Shown here piece by piece: positions 34,964 through 44,192 of a DNA stretch of 64,000 bases (position 1 is the stretch's first letter; every line of letters begins with the position of its first letter). The DNA is taken from positions 2,356,001 to 2,420,000 of the forward strand of contig NZ_CP138332.1 of the NCBI RefSeq assembly GCF_033955345.1. Reading direction: 5' to 3'. Position numbers and translations under genes: made by a program. Under the pieces are notes generated by a model that was not told the origin of the DNA, did not search any database, and saw only the letters and a list, made by a program, of their open reading frames with translations. Source of the stretch: Sphingobacterium bambusae (GTDB lineage: Bacteria; Bacteroidota; Bacteroidia; Sphingobacteriales; Sphingobacteriaceae).

Positions 34964-36493
34964 TTAATCGTTATCCTGAGCAGCCTTAATCTTTTCCAAA
35001 AGCGTTGGCTTGCCAACAATTTCCGCACAGGTTGCAATAGCGCCTACCGTCACGCCCAAAATACCGTGCATATAGATTCCATGTCCCGTTAAAAACAGGT
35101 TTTCCACTTTCGTTTTTGGTGATATAAACGTTTTCAGTGGGTCTTCGACGTCTTTTACGTGGCCGTATAAATTTCCTTCATGCATACCAATGTAATCCCG
35201 GTACGATAATGGTGTCGAAACATGGACATGCATCGTCGCTTCGCCTAATCCGGGAATGAACTTCGTTGCTTTTTCCAAAAGTAAATGGGCTCTATCGGCT
35301 TTAAAGCAACTATACTCCTCGCCTCTTGATCCCGGCTTTACCACGGTATTGTGTGTATCTCCCCAAGGTGCAACTTCCTCAAAATGCATATAGCTGAGCA
35401 GCGTCAGCGTATCTGCATAGCCCGGGTTTTGTGGATCGGCAGTCATCGATAGCATAAACATACTAGGCCAATCTTCGAGCGAATACCGAGCGGCGCCCCA
35501 TACAGATGCTATACTATCGTGATAATACAGATTGCTCGCTTCGTAAGGAATACTATTGGGCTTAAGCACAACGTGTACACTACAAGCCGATGTCGTCACG
35601 GGCAGCTGTTGCACACGATCGAAGAACGGCTTCCTGAAGTATTCACGACCGACCAACTTCAGCGCGCGCTTGGGATCAATATTCATGACAAACAAGTCCG
35701 CAACAAATTGCTTCCCACTACTTGTACCGACCTGTGCTATTTTTCCAGCCTCCATAGTCACCGATCGTACTTCTTCACGCTTGAATGCCACTCCCCCAAG
35801 TCTTCGTAATTCCTTAATCAACGCTTTACTGATCTGACTTCCTCCACGCGGACAGCGATAAGCACCCAGCAAATATGAATTCAGCGCCAACGCATGCACA
35901 TAAAACGGAGTCTTATCGTCTTCGCCTGCATACAGAAAATTATTGCCTACCAATACCGCGCGCAACTTCTCATCTGCTGTCAAATCAGCGAAATATGCTT
36001 TTACACTGCGGTGCAAGACTTCCGTTTTATACCCATCGCCATCTTCTACATAATACAGCGGAAAGGCATGGCAAACATAGTCGAGATCTTCTACATATTG
36101 TTGCAGCGCCTTTCGTTCTTTTGGAAAATAGGGCAATAAATAATCGACAAATGCAGAGTATCCCTGTGCAATAGGAAAAACAGCTTCTTGATCGCCAAAG
36201 GTGATACGATCGAACACCGTGGGCATGCGCTCCACATCCAATTGCTGCATGATGCCCAAATAGGAAAAATACTGATACAGGTTCTGCCCTTTCCCCAATC
36301 CGCCGATATAATGCACACCGGTGTCGAAGAGCTTTTTGTGACGCGCAAAAGTCTGCAAGTTACCACCAAATTGGTTGTTTTTTTCGAGTACACATACCCG
36401 CATGCCTTCTTTGGCCAATGTGACGGCAGTAACGAGCCCCCCAAGACCGCTACCAACGATTACTACATCATATTTGCTGGAATCAGGGCTCAT
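34964..36493 (-). CDS. FAD-dependent phytoene desaturase/CrtISO-like oxidoreductase
   Basis: 509 aa. The dinucleotide-binding motif is VVIVGSGLGGLVTAVTLAKEG (G14-x-G16-x-x-G19) with VLEKNNQFGGN, and the C-terminal FAD motif is NLFLTGHGIYMHGILGVTVG. Relatives desaturate or isomerise polyenes and are seen in flexirubin clusters. A role in polyene isomerisation or resorcinol/aryl modification is inferred. The start ATG overlaps the MMPL fusion stop by 4 bp (ATGA), so the two are translationally coupled. Confidence 0.87.
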   Translation of the reverse strand: MSPDSSKYDVVIVGSGLGGLVTAVTLAKEGMRVCVLEKNNQFGGNLQTFARHKKLFDTGVHYIGGLGKGQNLYQYFSYLGIMQQLDVERMPTVFDRITFGDQEAVFPIAQGYSAFVDYLLPYFPKERKALQQYVEDLDYVCHAFPLYYVEDGDGYKTEVLHRSVKAYFADLTADEKLRAVLVGNNFLYAGEDDKTPFYVHALALNSYLLGAYRCPRGGSQISKALIKELRRLGGVAFKREEVRSVTMEAGKIAQVGTSSGKQFVADLFVMNIDPKRALKLVGREYFRKPFFDRVQQLPVTTSACSVHVVLKPNSIPYEASNLYYHDSIASVWGAARYSLEDWPSMFMLSMTADPQNPGYADTLTLLSYMHFEEVAPWGDTHNTVVKPGSRGEEYSCFKADRAHLLLEKATKFIPGLGEATMHVHVSTPLSYRDYIGMHEGNLYGHVKDVEDPLKTFISPKTKVENLFLTGHGIYMHGILGVTVGAIATCAEIVGKPTLLEKIKAAQDND

Positions 36494-39400
36494 CTTACAT
36501 AGCGTATAACAAATTCAGAGAGCCTAACGGCCTTCCAGCCATCCCTATCCAGAAGGGGCTCTTCCTTAAAGGTATATATTTCTTGAAAAAAACTCAACTT
36601 TTCTACCTGAAAATCTGAAAGCAGAAGTGTAGGATGAACAACAAGCACATTATCTGCTGCATCCATCGTTTCCGTAAAGTTTACCTGCCTATGCTTCCGC
36701 CAATAAATACTCTCGGCAACTGCACGCTTTTCAGCATCCGCAATTATCCCAACCACCTTACGTTGTCCTTTTTGAAGGGACAAGAGGTAGTCAAATTCGC
36801 CATAGCTATCCGACAAATGATTTATTTTTACAGCTGCTGCAATTACATCCCTAAGGCTGTGGTAGTGCGTTGCATAGGCGTTGATATGACGTTTCACGGC
36901 ATCTACGATCTCTTCATCCTTGAATAGATAAGCCAGCACGATCTTTTTTGAGAAGTAATGTACTCCTTCAAACTTATGCCGCAGCTTTTCGTAGTTCGAT
37001 CGGTAATGTTGTGTAATTTGTTTGGTTCTGCTACCGTAATCCACACCAAAATTCGTATCGTTAGCGCCGATACGTTCTCCAATCACAGGGTTTAAAGCAC
37101 CTCCAAAAATCAGAATATCTCCCTTGGGAAGTACATCGCCATTACCGAGAAGATAAACAGGCACCACATCAAGGTCAAATTCCTGCGCCAAGAAAAATGC
37201 TCCTTTATGGAAGCGCTTTACGACATTGTCATAAGAGCGCGTACCTTCCGGGAAGACGATCAACGAATATCCGTTTTTTACTTTCTCGCGTAAAACATCC
37301 ACACCATTATCCAGTCCTTTACTAACAGGATAAAAGCCCAAGGCCTTTACCGCCCTCCCAAAAATAGGTGAATTCCAAACCCAATCGTTTACCAAAAAAA
37401 TGCCTTTTGGTACCAGCATCCCCATAGATAGTGTGTCCAAGAAAGAGCTGTGGTTCGCGATGACGACTGCCGGTCGATCAAAGGTTTCCCTGTACTCGTT
37501 CCAGTTCTTATGCTTTGTACGCGGATCCATACACAATACAGACTTCATAAAAAGAGCCATCATACGTCTGAAGATATGATCTTTTCGAGCACGACTTATC
37601 GGTAAAATCATCAACGCTGTTCTACAGAGGAAAGATAAGATAATAGTTCCCAAGCCGTAATACAGAAAAAAGAGCATCGAAAAAAAGGCGATACTGACCG
37701 TGAACGGAGATTTCCCTTGCTTGGCCCTATTGGAAATAAAAAAACGGAACAAAATCGGGTAGAATACAAAAGTGATGATGACGGCGGCAAAAACACCAAT
37801 AAGTGATACCGAAGCAATAGAAAGTAGAGCCGGATGTTTAGCAAAAACGAGTGCCCCGATTGCCAGAACCGTGGTGAGCACCGCCAACAAGATAGAGGTT
37901 CTGTAGGTCTGCAATTCGTCCTCTCCTGTGCTGTATTGCTTCTGTAAAGCCGCTGTCATGAAAATACTGAAGTCTACGCCATGGCCAAAAACCAACGTAC
38001 ACACAATCGCGCTAAAAATATTGAACTCCAATCCAAGCAATCCCATCAGTCCTGTTGTCACAAGTCCGGTCAGAGCAATCGGAACTGCGCTAAGCAGGAC
38101 CAATTCCACACGACGGAAGAAAACCCACAGGATGAGCAGCACTGCAAAAAAGGAATAGCCCACCAGTCTATTAAAATCGTCGCGAAGCTGACCTAAGAAG
38201 TGCTCATTCAAATGTTGACGATCGATCACCAAAACGTCATTGGTTTTATCGATCTGTTTCAAAAACTGATCACGTTTCTCCGGTGCTACTTTTACCAACG
38301 TGGAAATTGTATAAAAACTATCGCGTGATGCTAGGAAGTCGGCGGTAGACAAGAGTTTGGCTCCCATGATCTCTTCCATCCCCATCGGTGTATGCTGTTG
38401 CGCGATGCGCTCATAAAACATATCGTGCGTATGCGGCGAGAATCCATATTTTTCTCCTTCAGACACCAACTTTTCGCGAAGGTCATTTCTTCTTTTTATA
38501 TTCCAAAATTTATCCCACCGCTGGAGATACGATGCCTGCGCCTCACTGGATAATGGAAACATCGTTAAACCCGTGTAGTGAATAATCTGATTGCTTGCCT
38601 TGGCACGCTCCAACGAAGCGAATAAGCTATCAGCCTTTCGAGCAGCCTCGTCAAAACTCTCGCCCGAAGAAACCAAGTACAGCGACTTTGATGAAGTGTT
38701 TAACAAGGTATCTAGCTTCACCTCTGTTTCACGCAACGCTTTCGGCACAAAATTTAAAGAGGCGAGGTTATTATTATACCCTACCCGACCACTGGTGAAA
38801 CAGCTGATCAGCAGTAACAAGACACACATTGCTATTAGTGGTTTACTCCGTTCAAAAGAAAACCCAGCGATTTTGTCGATCAATGAATTGTATCGTATAG
38901 CCTCCCTAGGACGATACAGGTGCGGTATTAGAAGCAGTGTGAATACCGAGGATGAAAATATACAAATGGAAGCGAAAATTCCCAAATCGATCAATGCCGA
39001 TGAATGTACAAAAAGAAGACATAGAAAGGCTACGGCGTTCGTTGCACCACTCATCAAAAGCGGCCTTGTCAACTCCTTATACAAGGCACGCACGTCTCCC
39101 GACTTTTTGAAATGCGTCAGTACATGCAGGGAATAATCTATTGTGATACCAAGCAACACCGCCGCAACACTCAACGATATGGCCGAAATGATAGGCTTAT
39201 ACAAATAAAGACAAGCGAGAGAAAGTGCGACGGCAAAAATGGTTGGGATAAATACCAACACGGGTATATAAATGCGTTTGTAGAAAAGCACGAGCAAGAC
39301 CATCAATATAGACATCGACAGCAATACCGTCGTGGAGATATCCGTTTTTATCTGCTTGGCGTTGGCAACCGCCACAAAGGTTGAACCATAGTAGGATAGT

Positions 39401-40137
39401 GATTGTCCAAGAAACTGCTTTTCTAGCTTTTCACGGATAGTTTCCAAATGGTCTACAAACCTCGTGTTGTGTTCCGTATCCGCGCCTCGAAAAATTGGAT
39501 CCACAAAAAGAAGTATCTTACTACTATCGCTACTCGCAACAAAACCATCCATCAGGATAAATTGATCACCTATACCTTGCTGTCTAATCTTTTCTAAGCC
39601 CAAAAATCCGAGACCCAAAGGATCTTTTTGTATAAATCGGCTCGTAACGAAGCCAGTTGGCGACAAAAGTGTACGGTAATTCTGTGCCATGCGTACGGCG
39701 ATGGAATCTGGGGAGAACCTCTTTTCCATCTCCGCATAGGCTGTGGAATCTAGAAAAAATGGCAAGTTTCGGTATACAAAGTTGTAACTGTCTTCGAGAT
39801 CCTGCTGCCCTACCTGTCCAGAAATACCCTTTACAAAAACGGTATCTCTTGCTAGTGAATCGACAAAAGCCGTGGCCATCGCCGACAACCTTTGAGGCGA
39901 TACAGTATCCGTTTTCTCTAAAAGTACCGTGATCTTGTCCGCGAAGTTCATCTGTTTAATGGCGCGGGAAAGCTCATCAGCATCATCGTTTTTTGGAATG
40001 ATCTGTGTAATATCTTCTTCAAATCGGATCTTGCTGGCTAAAAAACCGCAGCCTACCAAAAAGGCCAGTGCGATCGAACACGATAGCAACTTGTACCGTT
40101 GCACCAACAGATAAATATGGTAGAACATTCTTTCCAT
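36490..40137 (-). CDS. MMPL/RND-superfamily exporter fused to a PlsC-type acyltransferase, with degenerate methyltransferase-like tail
   Basis: 1215 aa. Residues about 1-810 form an MMPL exporter (two sets of membrane helices around large loops). At about 870-1070 is a lysophospholipid-acyltransferase domain with the catalytic NHSSFLD (His896, Asp901) and FPEGTRS near 965. The last 140 residues contain YGEFDYLLSLQKGQRKVVGI, which resembles the SAM-binding core of the class I methyltransferase that ends longer flexirubin homologues, but the Gly-rich GxGxG part is missing. It probably exports or positions the pigment and may form its ester. It is coupled to its neighbours by 1-bp and 4-bp overlaps. 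Confidence 0.9.
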   Translation of the reverse strand: MERMFYHIYLLVQRYKLLSCSIALAFLVGCGFLASKIRFEEDITQIIPKNDDADELSRAIKQMNFADKITVLLEKTDTVSPQRLSAMATAFVDSLARDTVFVKGISGQVGQQDLEDSYNFVYRNLPFFLDSTAYAEMEKRFSPDSIAVRMAQNYRTLLSPTGFVTSRFIQKDPLGLGFLGLEKIRQQGIGDQFILMDGFVASSDSSKILLFVDPIFRGADTEHNTRFVDHLETIREKLEKQFLGQSLSYYGSTFVAVANAKQIKTDISTTVLLSMSILMVLLVLFYKRIYIPVLVFIPTIFAVALSLACLYLYKPIISAISLSVAAVLLGITIDYSLHVLTHFKKSGDVRALYKELTRPLLMSGATNAVAFLCLLFVHSSALIDLGIFASICIFSSSVFTLLLIPHLYRPREAIRYNSLIDKIAGFSFERSKPLIAMCVLLLLISCFTSGRVGYNNNLASLNFVPKALRETEVKLDTLLNTSSKSLYLVSSGESFDEAARKADSLFASLERAKASNQIIHYTGLTMFPLSSEAQASYLQRWDKFWNIKRRNDLREKLVSEGEKYGFSPHTHDMFYERIAQQHTPMGMEEIMGAKLLSTADFLASRDSFYTISTLVKVAPEKRDQFLKQIDKTNDVLVIDRQHLNEHFLGQLRDDFNRLVGYSFFAVLLILWVFFRRVELVLLSAVPIALTGLVTTGLMGLLGLEFNIFSAIVCTLVFGHGVDFSIFMTAALQKQYSTGEDELQTYRTSILLAVLTTVLAIGALVFAKHPALLSIASVSLIGVFAAVIITFVFYPILFRFFISNRAKQGKSPFTVSIAFFSMLFFLYYGLGTIILSFLCRTALMILPISRARKDHIFRRMMALFMKSVLCMDPRTKHKNWNEYRETFDRPAVVIANHSSFLDTLSMGMLVPKGIFLVNDWVWNSPIFGRAVKALGFYPVSKGLDNGVDVLREKVKNGYSLIVFPEGTRSYDNVVKRFHKGAFFLAQEFDLDVVPVYLLGNGDVLPKGDILIFGGALNPVIGERIGANDTNFGVDYGSRTKQITQHYRSNYEKLRHKFEGVHYFSKKIVLAYLFKDEEIVDAVKRHINAYATHYHSLRDVIAAAVKINHLSDSYGEFDYLLSLQKGQRKVVGIIADAEKRAVAESIYWRKHRQVNFTETMDAADNVLVVHPTLLLSDFQVEKLSFFQEIYTFKEEPLLDRDGWKAVRLSEFVIRYVR

Positions 40138-41318
40138 TATCGTGTTGATACGCCCCTTTGCTGATTAATCTTCAAAAAAAAGTAACTGGAGAAACCAATC
40201 AACAACGACATCACAGCAGCTAAGAGCAAACTTCCGACAACATACTGCCACACATGTGATTTTATAGTATCCAACGAGATCCGGTCGAGTTCGAGCGAAG
40301 CATTGGAAGGATACAACAATCCTCCGACAAGCAGAGAGGCATAGATAACAAAAGGAATCAGTGGCGCGAAGCTGATATTGGAGAAGGCAAAAGCCAATAC
40401 TTTGTTCAATCGCAAGAAAACCGCCAATGTGATGGTAAGGGCTGTCTGAAATCCCCAAACGGGGGCAATCCCCATGAATACGCCGAGTCCAATGGATAAT
40501 GCTTTCTTCTCTGGAGAGTCTTCACTGCCGAGAATGTTTTGCTTAATGAAATCTACTAGATTTTTTTTTTTAAAGTTGCGAAAGAAATTGCGCGGCAAAA
40601 TATAGAAGAACGTTAGCAATACCAATACCGTATTTAAAATGCTTATACGAGTAAAGTCCTTGAAAGGACGAAAATGAGATACCCGTTCCGTGGGGTCATA
40701 CAGCACACGGATCGGAATATTTGCGACATGTACACCAGCCCATGCGGCGCGCACAATAATTTCTATTTCGAATTCGAACTTACGCGTATAAAACTTTTTG
40801 CCAATCGCTGCCAGCGGATACGCACGAAATCCCGATTGTGTATCGGTCAGCCTCACGCCCGTTTCAAACCAGAACCAAAAATTAGAAAACCGGTTTCCAA
40901 AGCTACTTTTACGCGGGACGGAATCATGCGTCATGTTACGACTGCCGATCAACAATACGGGCTCCGTAGATTCCGCAAGATGACGTACAAACGACGGAAT
41001 ATCATCCGCATAGTGCTGCCCATCGGAATCTATGGTTATGGCATAGCTGAAATTACGAGATCGGGCGCGTTTAATTCCTGCGCGGAGCGCCAATCCTTTT
41101 CCGCCGTTCTTTTCGCGCGTAATAACATCCAAGGTCGGATATCCCGCCAAAATTTGAGCGGTTCCATCTGTTGCTCCGTCATTCACCACGATAATATCCT
41201 CGGTGTAGCTTAAGACAGCATCCAAGACACGCTTTAACGTCTTCTCGTTATTATAGGTGGGAACGATCACCACAATCCCCAATCGCTTCATTTCCGCCGC
41301 AGTTGTTTGGTGCTCCAT
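40137..41318 (-). CDS. Family 2 glycosyltransferase with C-terminal DUF2062 membrane domain
   Basis: 393 aa. The GT-A domain (about 1-235) has IVVIVPTYNNEKTLKRVL, the nucleotide-binding VVNDGATDGT and the DXD-like TIDSDGQHY. Its C-terminal part (about 265-390) is a DUF2062 domain with hydrophobic helices (IGLGVFMGIAPVWGFQTALTI). The architecture resembles dolichyl-phosphate mannosyltransferase-like enzymes at the membrane. Homologues occur in aryl polyene and flexirubin clusters; what is glycosylated is unknown. The stop codon overlaps the MMPL start by 1 bp. Confidence 0.88.
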   Translation of the reverse strand: MEHQTTAAEMKRLGIVVIVPTYNNEKTLKRVLDAVLSYTEDIIVVNDGATDGTAQILAGYPTLDVITREKNGGKGLALRAGIKRARSRNFSYAITIDSDGQHYADDIPSFVRHLAESTEPVLLIGSRNMTHDSVPRKSSFGNRFSNFWFWFETGVRLTDTQSGFRAYPLAAIGKKFYTRKFEFEIEIIVRAAWAGVHVANIPIRVLYDPTERVSHFRPFKDFTRISILNTVLVLLTFFYILPRNFFRNFKKKNLVDFIKQNILGSEDSPEKKALSIGLGVFMGIAPVWGFQTALTITLAVFLRLNKVLAFAFSNISFAPLIPFVIYASLLVGGLLYPSNASLELDRISLDTIKSHVWQYVVGSLLLAAVMSLLIGFSSYFFLKINQQRGVSTR

Positions 41319-41329
41319 ATTCCCCTTGT

Positions 41330-41815
41330 TTATTGGTTTAACGTACGCTGTTCTTCAGCCGTAAAAAGATGAGACTGCTTCACATAACGTTTCACTAATG
41401 ATTTTACGGCCGTAGGCTGTGCCGAAGTGTTCGACAATATCATCTGCTTATCTTCGGCAATATTCATCTTGTATTTCAGTATCTTTGGCGAATTTTCCTG
41501 AATCGCCAAACGTATCAAGCGAACCTCCACTTGTTTGGGTGACAATTTGATAGCTCGCTCCAACAGGGCAATTCCTTGCGACACCATATCCTTTTTTGCC
41601 GACCGCTCGTTCAGGTAGCGCGCACGCAATGTTAGAGCCGCACCCTTATAGGCGAGCAAAACGGGATCATCTTTTTGATAGTCCTTCAACAGTTTGTAAA
41701 GACTTTCCGTCGCTTCTTTCGAAGCCTTGGCTTCTTCAAATTGCTTGCGTACGGAATCGAGCTCGATTCCCCAAGAAGAAAACAGGGTCAAAAATACAAG
41801 CAATAAACCTTTCAT
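41330..41815 (-). CDS. Small secreted helical-repeat protein of the pigment cluster
   Basis: 161 aa. A signal peptide (KGLLLVFLTLFSSWG) precedes an all-helical region that reads like two to three TPR-type helix pairs (SLYKLLKDYQKDDPVLLAYK, then IALLERAIKLSPKQVEVRLI). It is probably a periplasmic scaffold or export helper. No enzyme motif is seen. It lies between the dehydratase (2-bp gap) and the glycosyltransferase (11-bp gap). Confidence 0.75.
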   Translation of the reverse strand: MKGLLLVFLTLFSSWGIELDSVRKQFEEAKASKEATESLYKLLKDYQKDDPVLLAYKGAALTLRARYLNERSAKKDMVSQGIALLERAIKLSPKQVEVRLIRLAIQENSPKILKYKMNIAEDKQMILSNTSAQPTAVKSLVKRYVKQSHLFTAEEQRTLNQ

Positions 41816-41817
41816 AA

Positions 41818-42192
41818 CTACTTAATTTTATAGACGTTCGTCAATTTCAATGCCACAGTATCACCAAAAGTAGTCACATTTTTAACTTTAATAGTTTGTT
41901 CATCTCCAGGCTGCAACTCAAGCAGCAAGGTTAACACGGGGTTTATTTCGGGATTTATGAGCGCCATAAATTTCACATTAGACGACCGTGTCATAAAAAG
42001 GGAATGCGTAGTGATCTGCTCTGTCAAGTCTTTAACAATCTGCATCATGCATACTCCGGGAGTTACGGGGTTATCTGGAAAATGTCCTTTAAATATAGCG
42101 TGTTTTGGATTCAAGCGGATGCCAACGACATATTTGTTATCCGTTTGTTTGTCAAAATGCTCAATAGTGTAAAAATCTTTTAATAAACTCAT
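41818..42192 (-). CDS. ApeI/FabZ-like 3-hydroxyacyl-ACP dehydratase subunit
   Basis: 124 aa single-hotdog protein. It keeps the catalytic-His block FKGHFPDNPVTPGV of FabZ-type dehydratases, but the position of the catalytic Glu (normally GVLxxExMAQ) reads GVCMMQIVKDL, so the Glu is absent. In characterised aryl polyene systems ApeI works as a complex with ApeP; here two ApeP-like proteins (52305-52766, 52767-53195) show the reverse pattern. It should remove water from 3-hydroxyacyl-ACP during polyene elongation. Confidence 0.85.
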   Translation of the reverse strand: MSLLKDFYTIEHFDKQTDNKYVVGIRLNPKHAIFKGHFPDNPVTPGVCMMQIVKDLTEQITTHSLFMTRSSNVKFMALINPEINPVLTLLLELQPGDEQTIKVKNVTTFGDTVALKLTNVYKIK

Positions 42193-42201
42193 TCTAATAG
42201 G

Positions 42202-42837
42202 TTATAGTACCGACTGCTTCTTGTCCAAGTTTAACTGCATCACCAGCGGATATTTTTTATGTTCTATCATTACCTTTTTTGGTAATTTACCCTGCACATC
42301 ATCAAAAGAAATAAGGAACCGTTCTTTCCCACTTTTGGCGACGGCAATACGGGCAAGATGCCGCTCTTCCATGCTGTAGAAACGGTCATCAACCGTATAC
42401 ACCGGATAATGTTGTTTATCCATAAAAATCAATGCCTGCTGTGCATAGCGACGTTCTGTCAGTGCTCTAAATATATGTACTACCTCTTTGACCAACATTT
42501 TCTTGTTCAAATCTGCCATAGCAGTATGAAGCACATATCGATCTGGAAAAACACTCACATCCAACAAGGTTTGTCCAAAATCACTGAGTAGCGCAACACG
42601 GTGCACATCGGGTGCTACTGTGCGGATCACGAGGTTACCGTTAACATCCTTGCCAAAAGCCTGTACCTGCGAGCGGTAAACATAGGTATGCGTGCTGTCC
42701 ACGTAATAGCTATTCAGTTCCTGTTGGTGCGATTCCCGAATACCTACCGCATTCGGATACTGATAGGACCGACAACTCCCAAGGAATAAGACAACAAACG
42801 TGCTATAAATTAAAAACCGAGTCATTGATCTGTGCAT
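42202..42837 (-). CDS. Outer-membrane lipoprotein, DUF3261/LolB-like
   Basis: 211 aa. The lipoprotein signal ends VVLFLGSC (Cys22), and a beta-rich domain follows, in the style of the DUF3261/LolB-like lipoproteins of aryl polyene clusters, which are thought to receive the lipid pigment at the outer membrane. It overlaps the LolA-like gene end by 35 bp; starting instead at Met5 (42825) would cut this to 23 bp. The two therefore act as a carrier-receiver pair by position and fold type. The family assignment is moderately sure. Confidence 0.75.
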   Translation of the reverse strand: MHRSMTRFLIYSTFVVLFLGSCRSYQYPNAVGIRESHQQELNSYYVDSTHTYVYRSQVQAFGKDVNGNLVIRTVAPDVHRVALLSDFGQTLLDVSVFPDRYVLHTAMADLNKKMLVKEVVHIFRALTERRYAQQALIFMDKQHYPVYTVDDRFYSMEERHLARIAVAKSGKERFLISFDDVQGKLPKKVMIEHKKYPLVMQLNLDKKQSVL

Positions 42838-43429
42838 TAACTTTTCTATTCTTTAAAACAAATCGTGTATAGTCGTTCGAGGGTTCGACCAAGGTCACCT
42901 CTTCTACCTGCGTATCGCTGCTTGAAAAAACGAGTATAATTTCCTTGATATACTTTTTCGTATCGTTCAACTTGGGCAATAACTTCAATAAGTTGACTTC
43001 CCCTTTCTTGAAATAAGAAACCGTAAACTCTTTCTCGTCATACACCGATCCACGCATACTCGACGACACCAAACGGCTAATTTTTTCAAACTGTTTGCTA
43101 TTGCCTATGTCCATGCTCGTCTTCTTCCCTTGGTCATCGATGAAAATTTTATTGTTCCGGAAAACCATTTTGTACTGAAAAGGAGCGGTGTAAGACCAGC
43201 TGAAACGATCGGGCTGTTTGAGGTATATCTTTCCCGATGAGGTTATCGGTTGCTTGACAAAACTCATATGCTTATACTGCACAAAATCGGCAGACAGCGT
43301 CTTGATCTGTGCAGATCGCTTTAGCGATTGCTGAAAGGCCGTCACTTCGCCCGTGGTCATTTTTCGTGTTTGCGCATTACTTAAAAAAGGAAGCATAAAC
43401 AACAACATGTAAAGTATCTTAAGCTTCAT
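42803..43429 (-). CDS. LolA-like periplasmic lipid carrier
   Basis: 208 aa. A signal peptide (KLKILYMLLFMLPFLSNA) precedes an 11-stranded LolA-type sheet with the typical segments LSADFVQYKHMSFVKQPITS, GKIYLKQPDRFSWSY and FIDDQGKK. LolA proteins carry lipoproteins through the periplasm; in aryl polyene clusters (ApeL) the cargo is thought to be the lipid pigment. The start overlaps the deacetylase gene by 11 bp. Confidence 0.85.
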   Translation of the reverse strand: MKLKILYMLLFMLPFLSNAQTRKMTTGEVTAFQQSLKRSAQIKTLSADFVQYKHMSFVKQPITSSGKIYLKQPDRFSWSYTAPFQYKMVFRNNKIFIDDQGKKTSMDIGNSKQFEKISRLVSSSMRGSVYDEKEFTVSYFKKGEVNLLKLLPKLNDTKKYIKEIILVFSSSDTQVEEVTLVEPSNDYTRFVLKNRKVNAQINDSVFNL

Positions 43430-44192
43430 ATGCTTGCAAATTTAACAAATCATCGACAGAAACACAGACATAACCTTCAGCTTTCAACATAGGCAATATC
43501 TTCCGAAGCACGTTCACCGTCCGCTGTGTGGTGTCGTGCAACAGAATAATGTCTCCAGATTGCAGCTTCCGTAGCACCCGACGGAGGATGCGATCTTCAT
43601 CTTTGATAACCGTATCCAACGAACGATTGCTCCATCCGATAGTCTGTAATCCTAGTCTTTGGACTGCCTTGGCGACCGAAGGATTAGTGACCCCAAATGG
43701 AGGACGAAAGAAAGTTGGCCGTCGGTCTACTGTCGCCGAGATGATGTTGTTGCATGTTTCCAGCTCCGCTATGACCTGCTCCGTCGATAAGAACCCAAAA
43801 TTGGTAGTATGGGAAAAGGTATGATTAGCTATTGTATGTCCATCGCTAAGGATCCGATTGGCAATGTCAGGAAAATGCTGCACCTCTTTGCCAATGCAGA
43901 AAAACGTCGCCTTAAAGTCAAAGTCGCGCAGCAGATCGAGAACCGGCGGCGTAAAGACAGACGGGCCATCGTCAAATGTCAGGGCAACCTGTTTAGCCGC
44001 AGGGTTTTTCTTACGATAAAAAACCCGCAGGAAATAACCTAATCGAATATCAAATGCGCCCCAAGTAGTAAAGCCTAGAAGGATCAAAAGACTAGTTACG
44101 AAAAAGAGCCAAGAACCACTAAATATGGCATAAGCAAAAGCTAGCGCCATCAGTATAAGGTTGCAAGGCAGTACCCACTTGTGCCTTAGCAT
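43419..44192 (-). CDS. Membrane-anchored polysaccharide deacetylase-like protein (NodB domain)
   Basis: 257 aa. Two N-terminal hydrophobic helices (about 8-25 and 27-48) precede a NodB homology domain with the catalytic and metal motif LTFDDGP (Asp74, Asp75) and His124/His128 in ANHTFSH, plus FFRPPFG. The complete metal triad suggests an active carbohydrate esterase. Its substrate in a pigment cluster is not obvious; glycosylated pigment or peptidoglycan near the exporter are possibilities. It overlaps the genes on both sides (7 and 11 bp). Confidence 0.85.
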   Translation of the reverse strand: MLRHKWVLPCNLILMALAFAYAIFSGSWLFFVTSLLILLGFTTWGAFDIRLGYFLRVFYRKKNPAAKQVALTFDDGPSVFTPPVLDLLRDFDFKATFFCIGKEVQHFPDIANRILSDGHTIANHTFSHTTNFGFLSTEQVIAELETCNNIISATVDRRPTFFRPPFGVTNPSVAKAVQRLGLQTIGWSNRSLDTVIKDEDRILRRVLRKLQSGDIILLHDTTQRTVNVLRKILPMLKAEGYVCVSVDDLLNLQAYEA

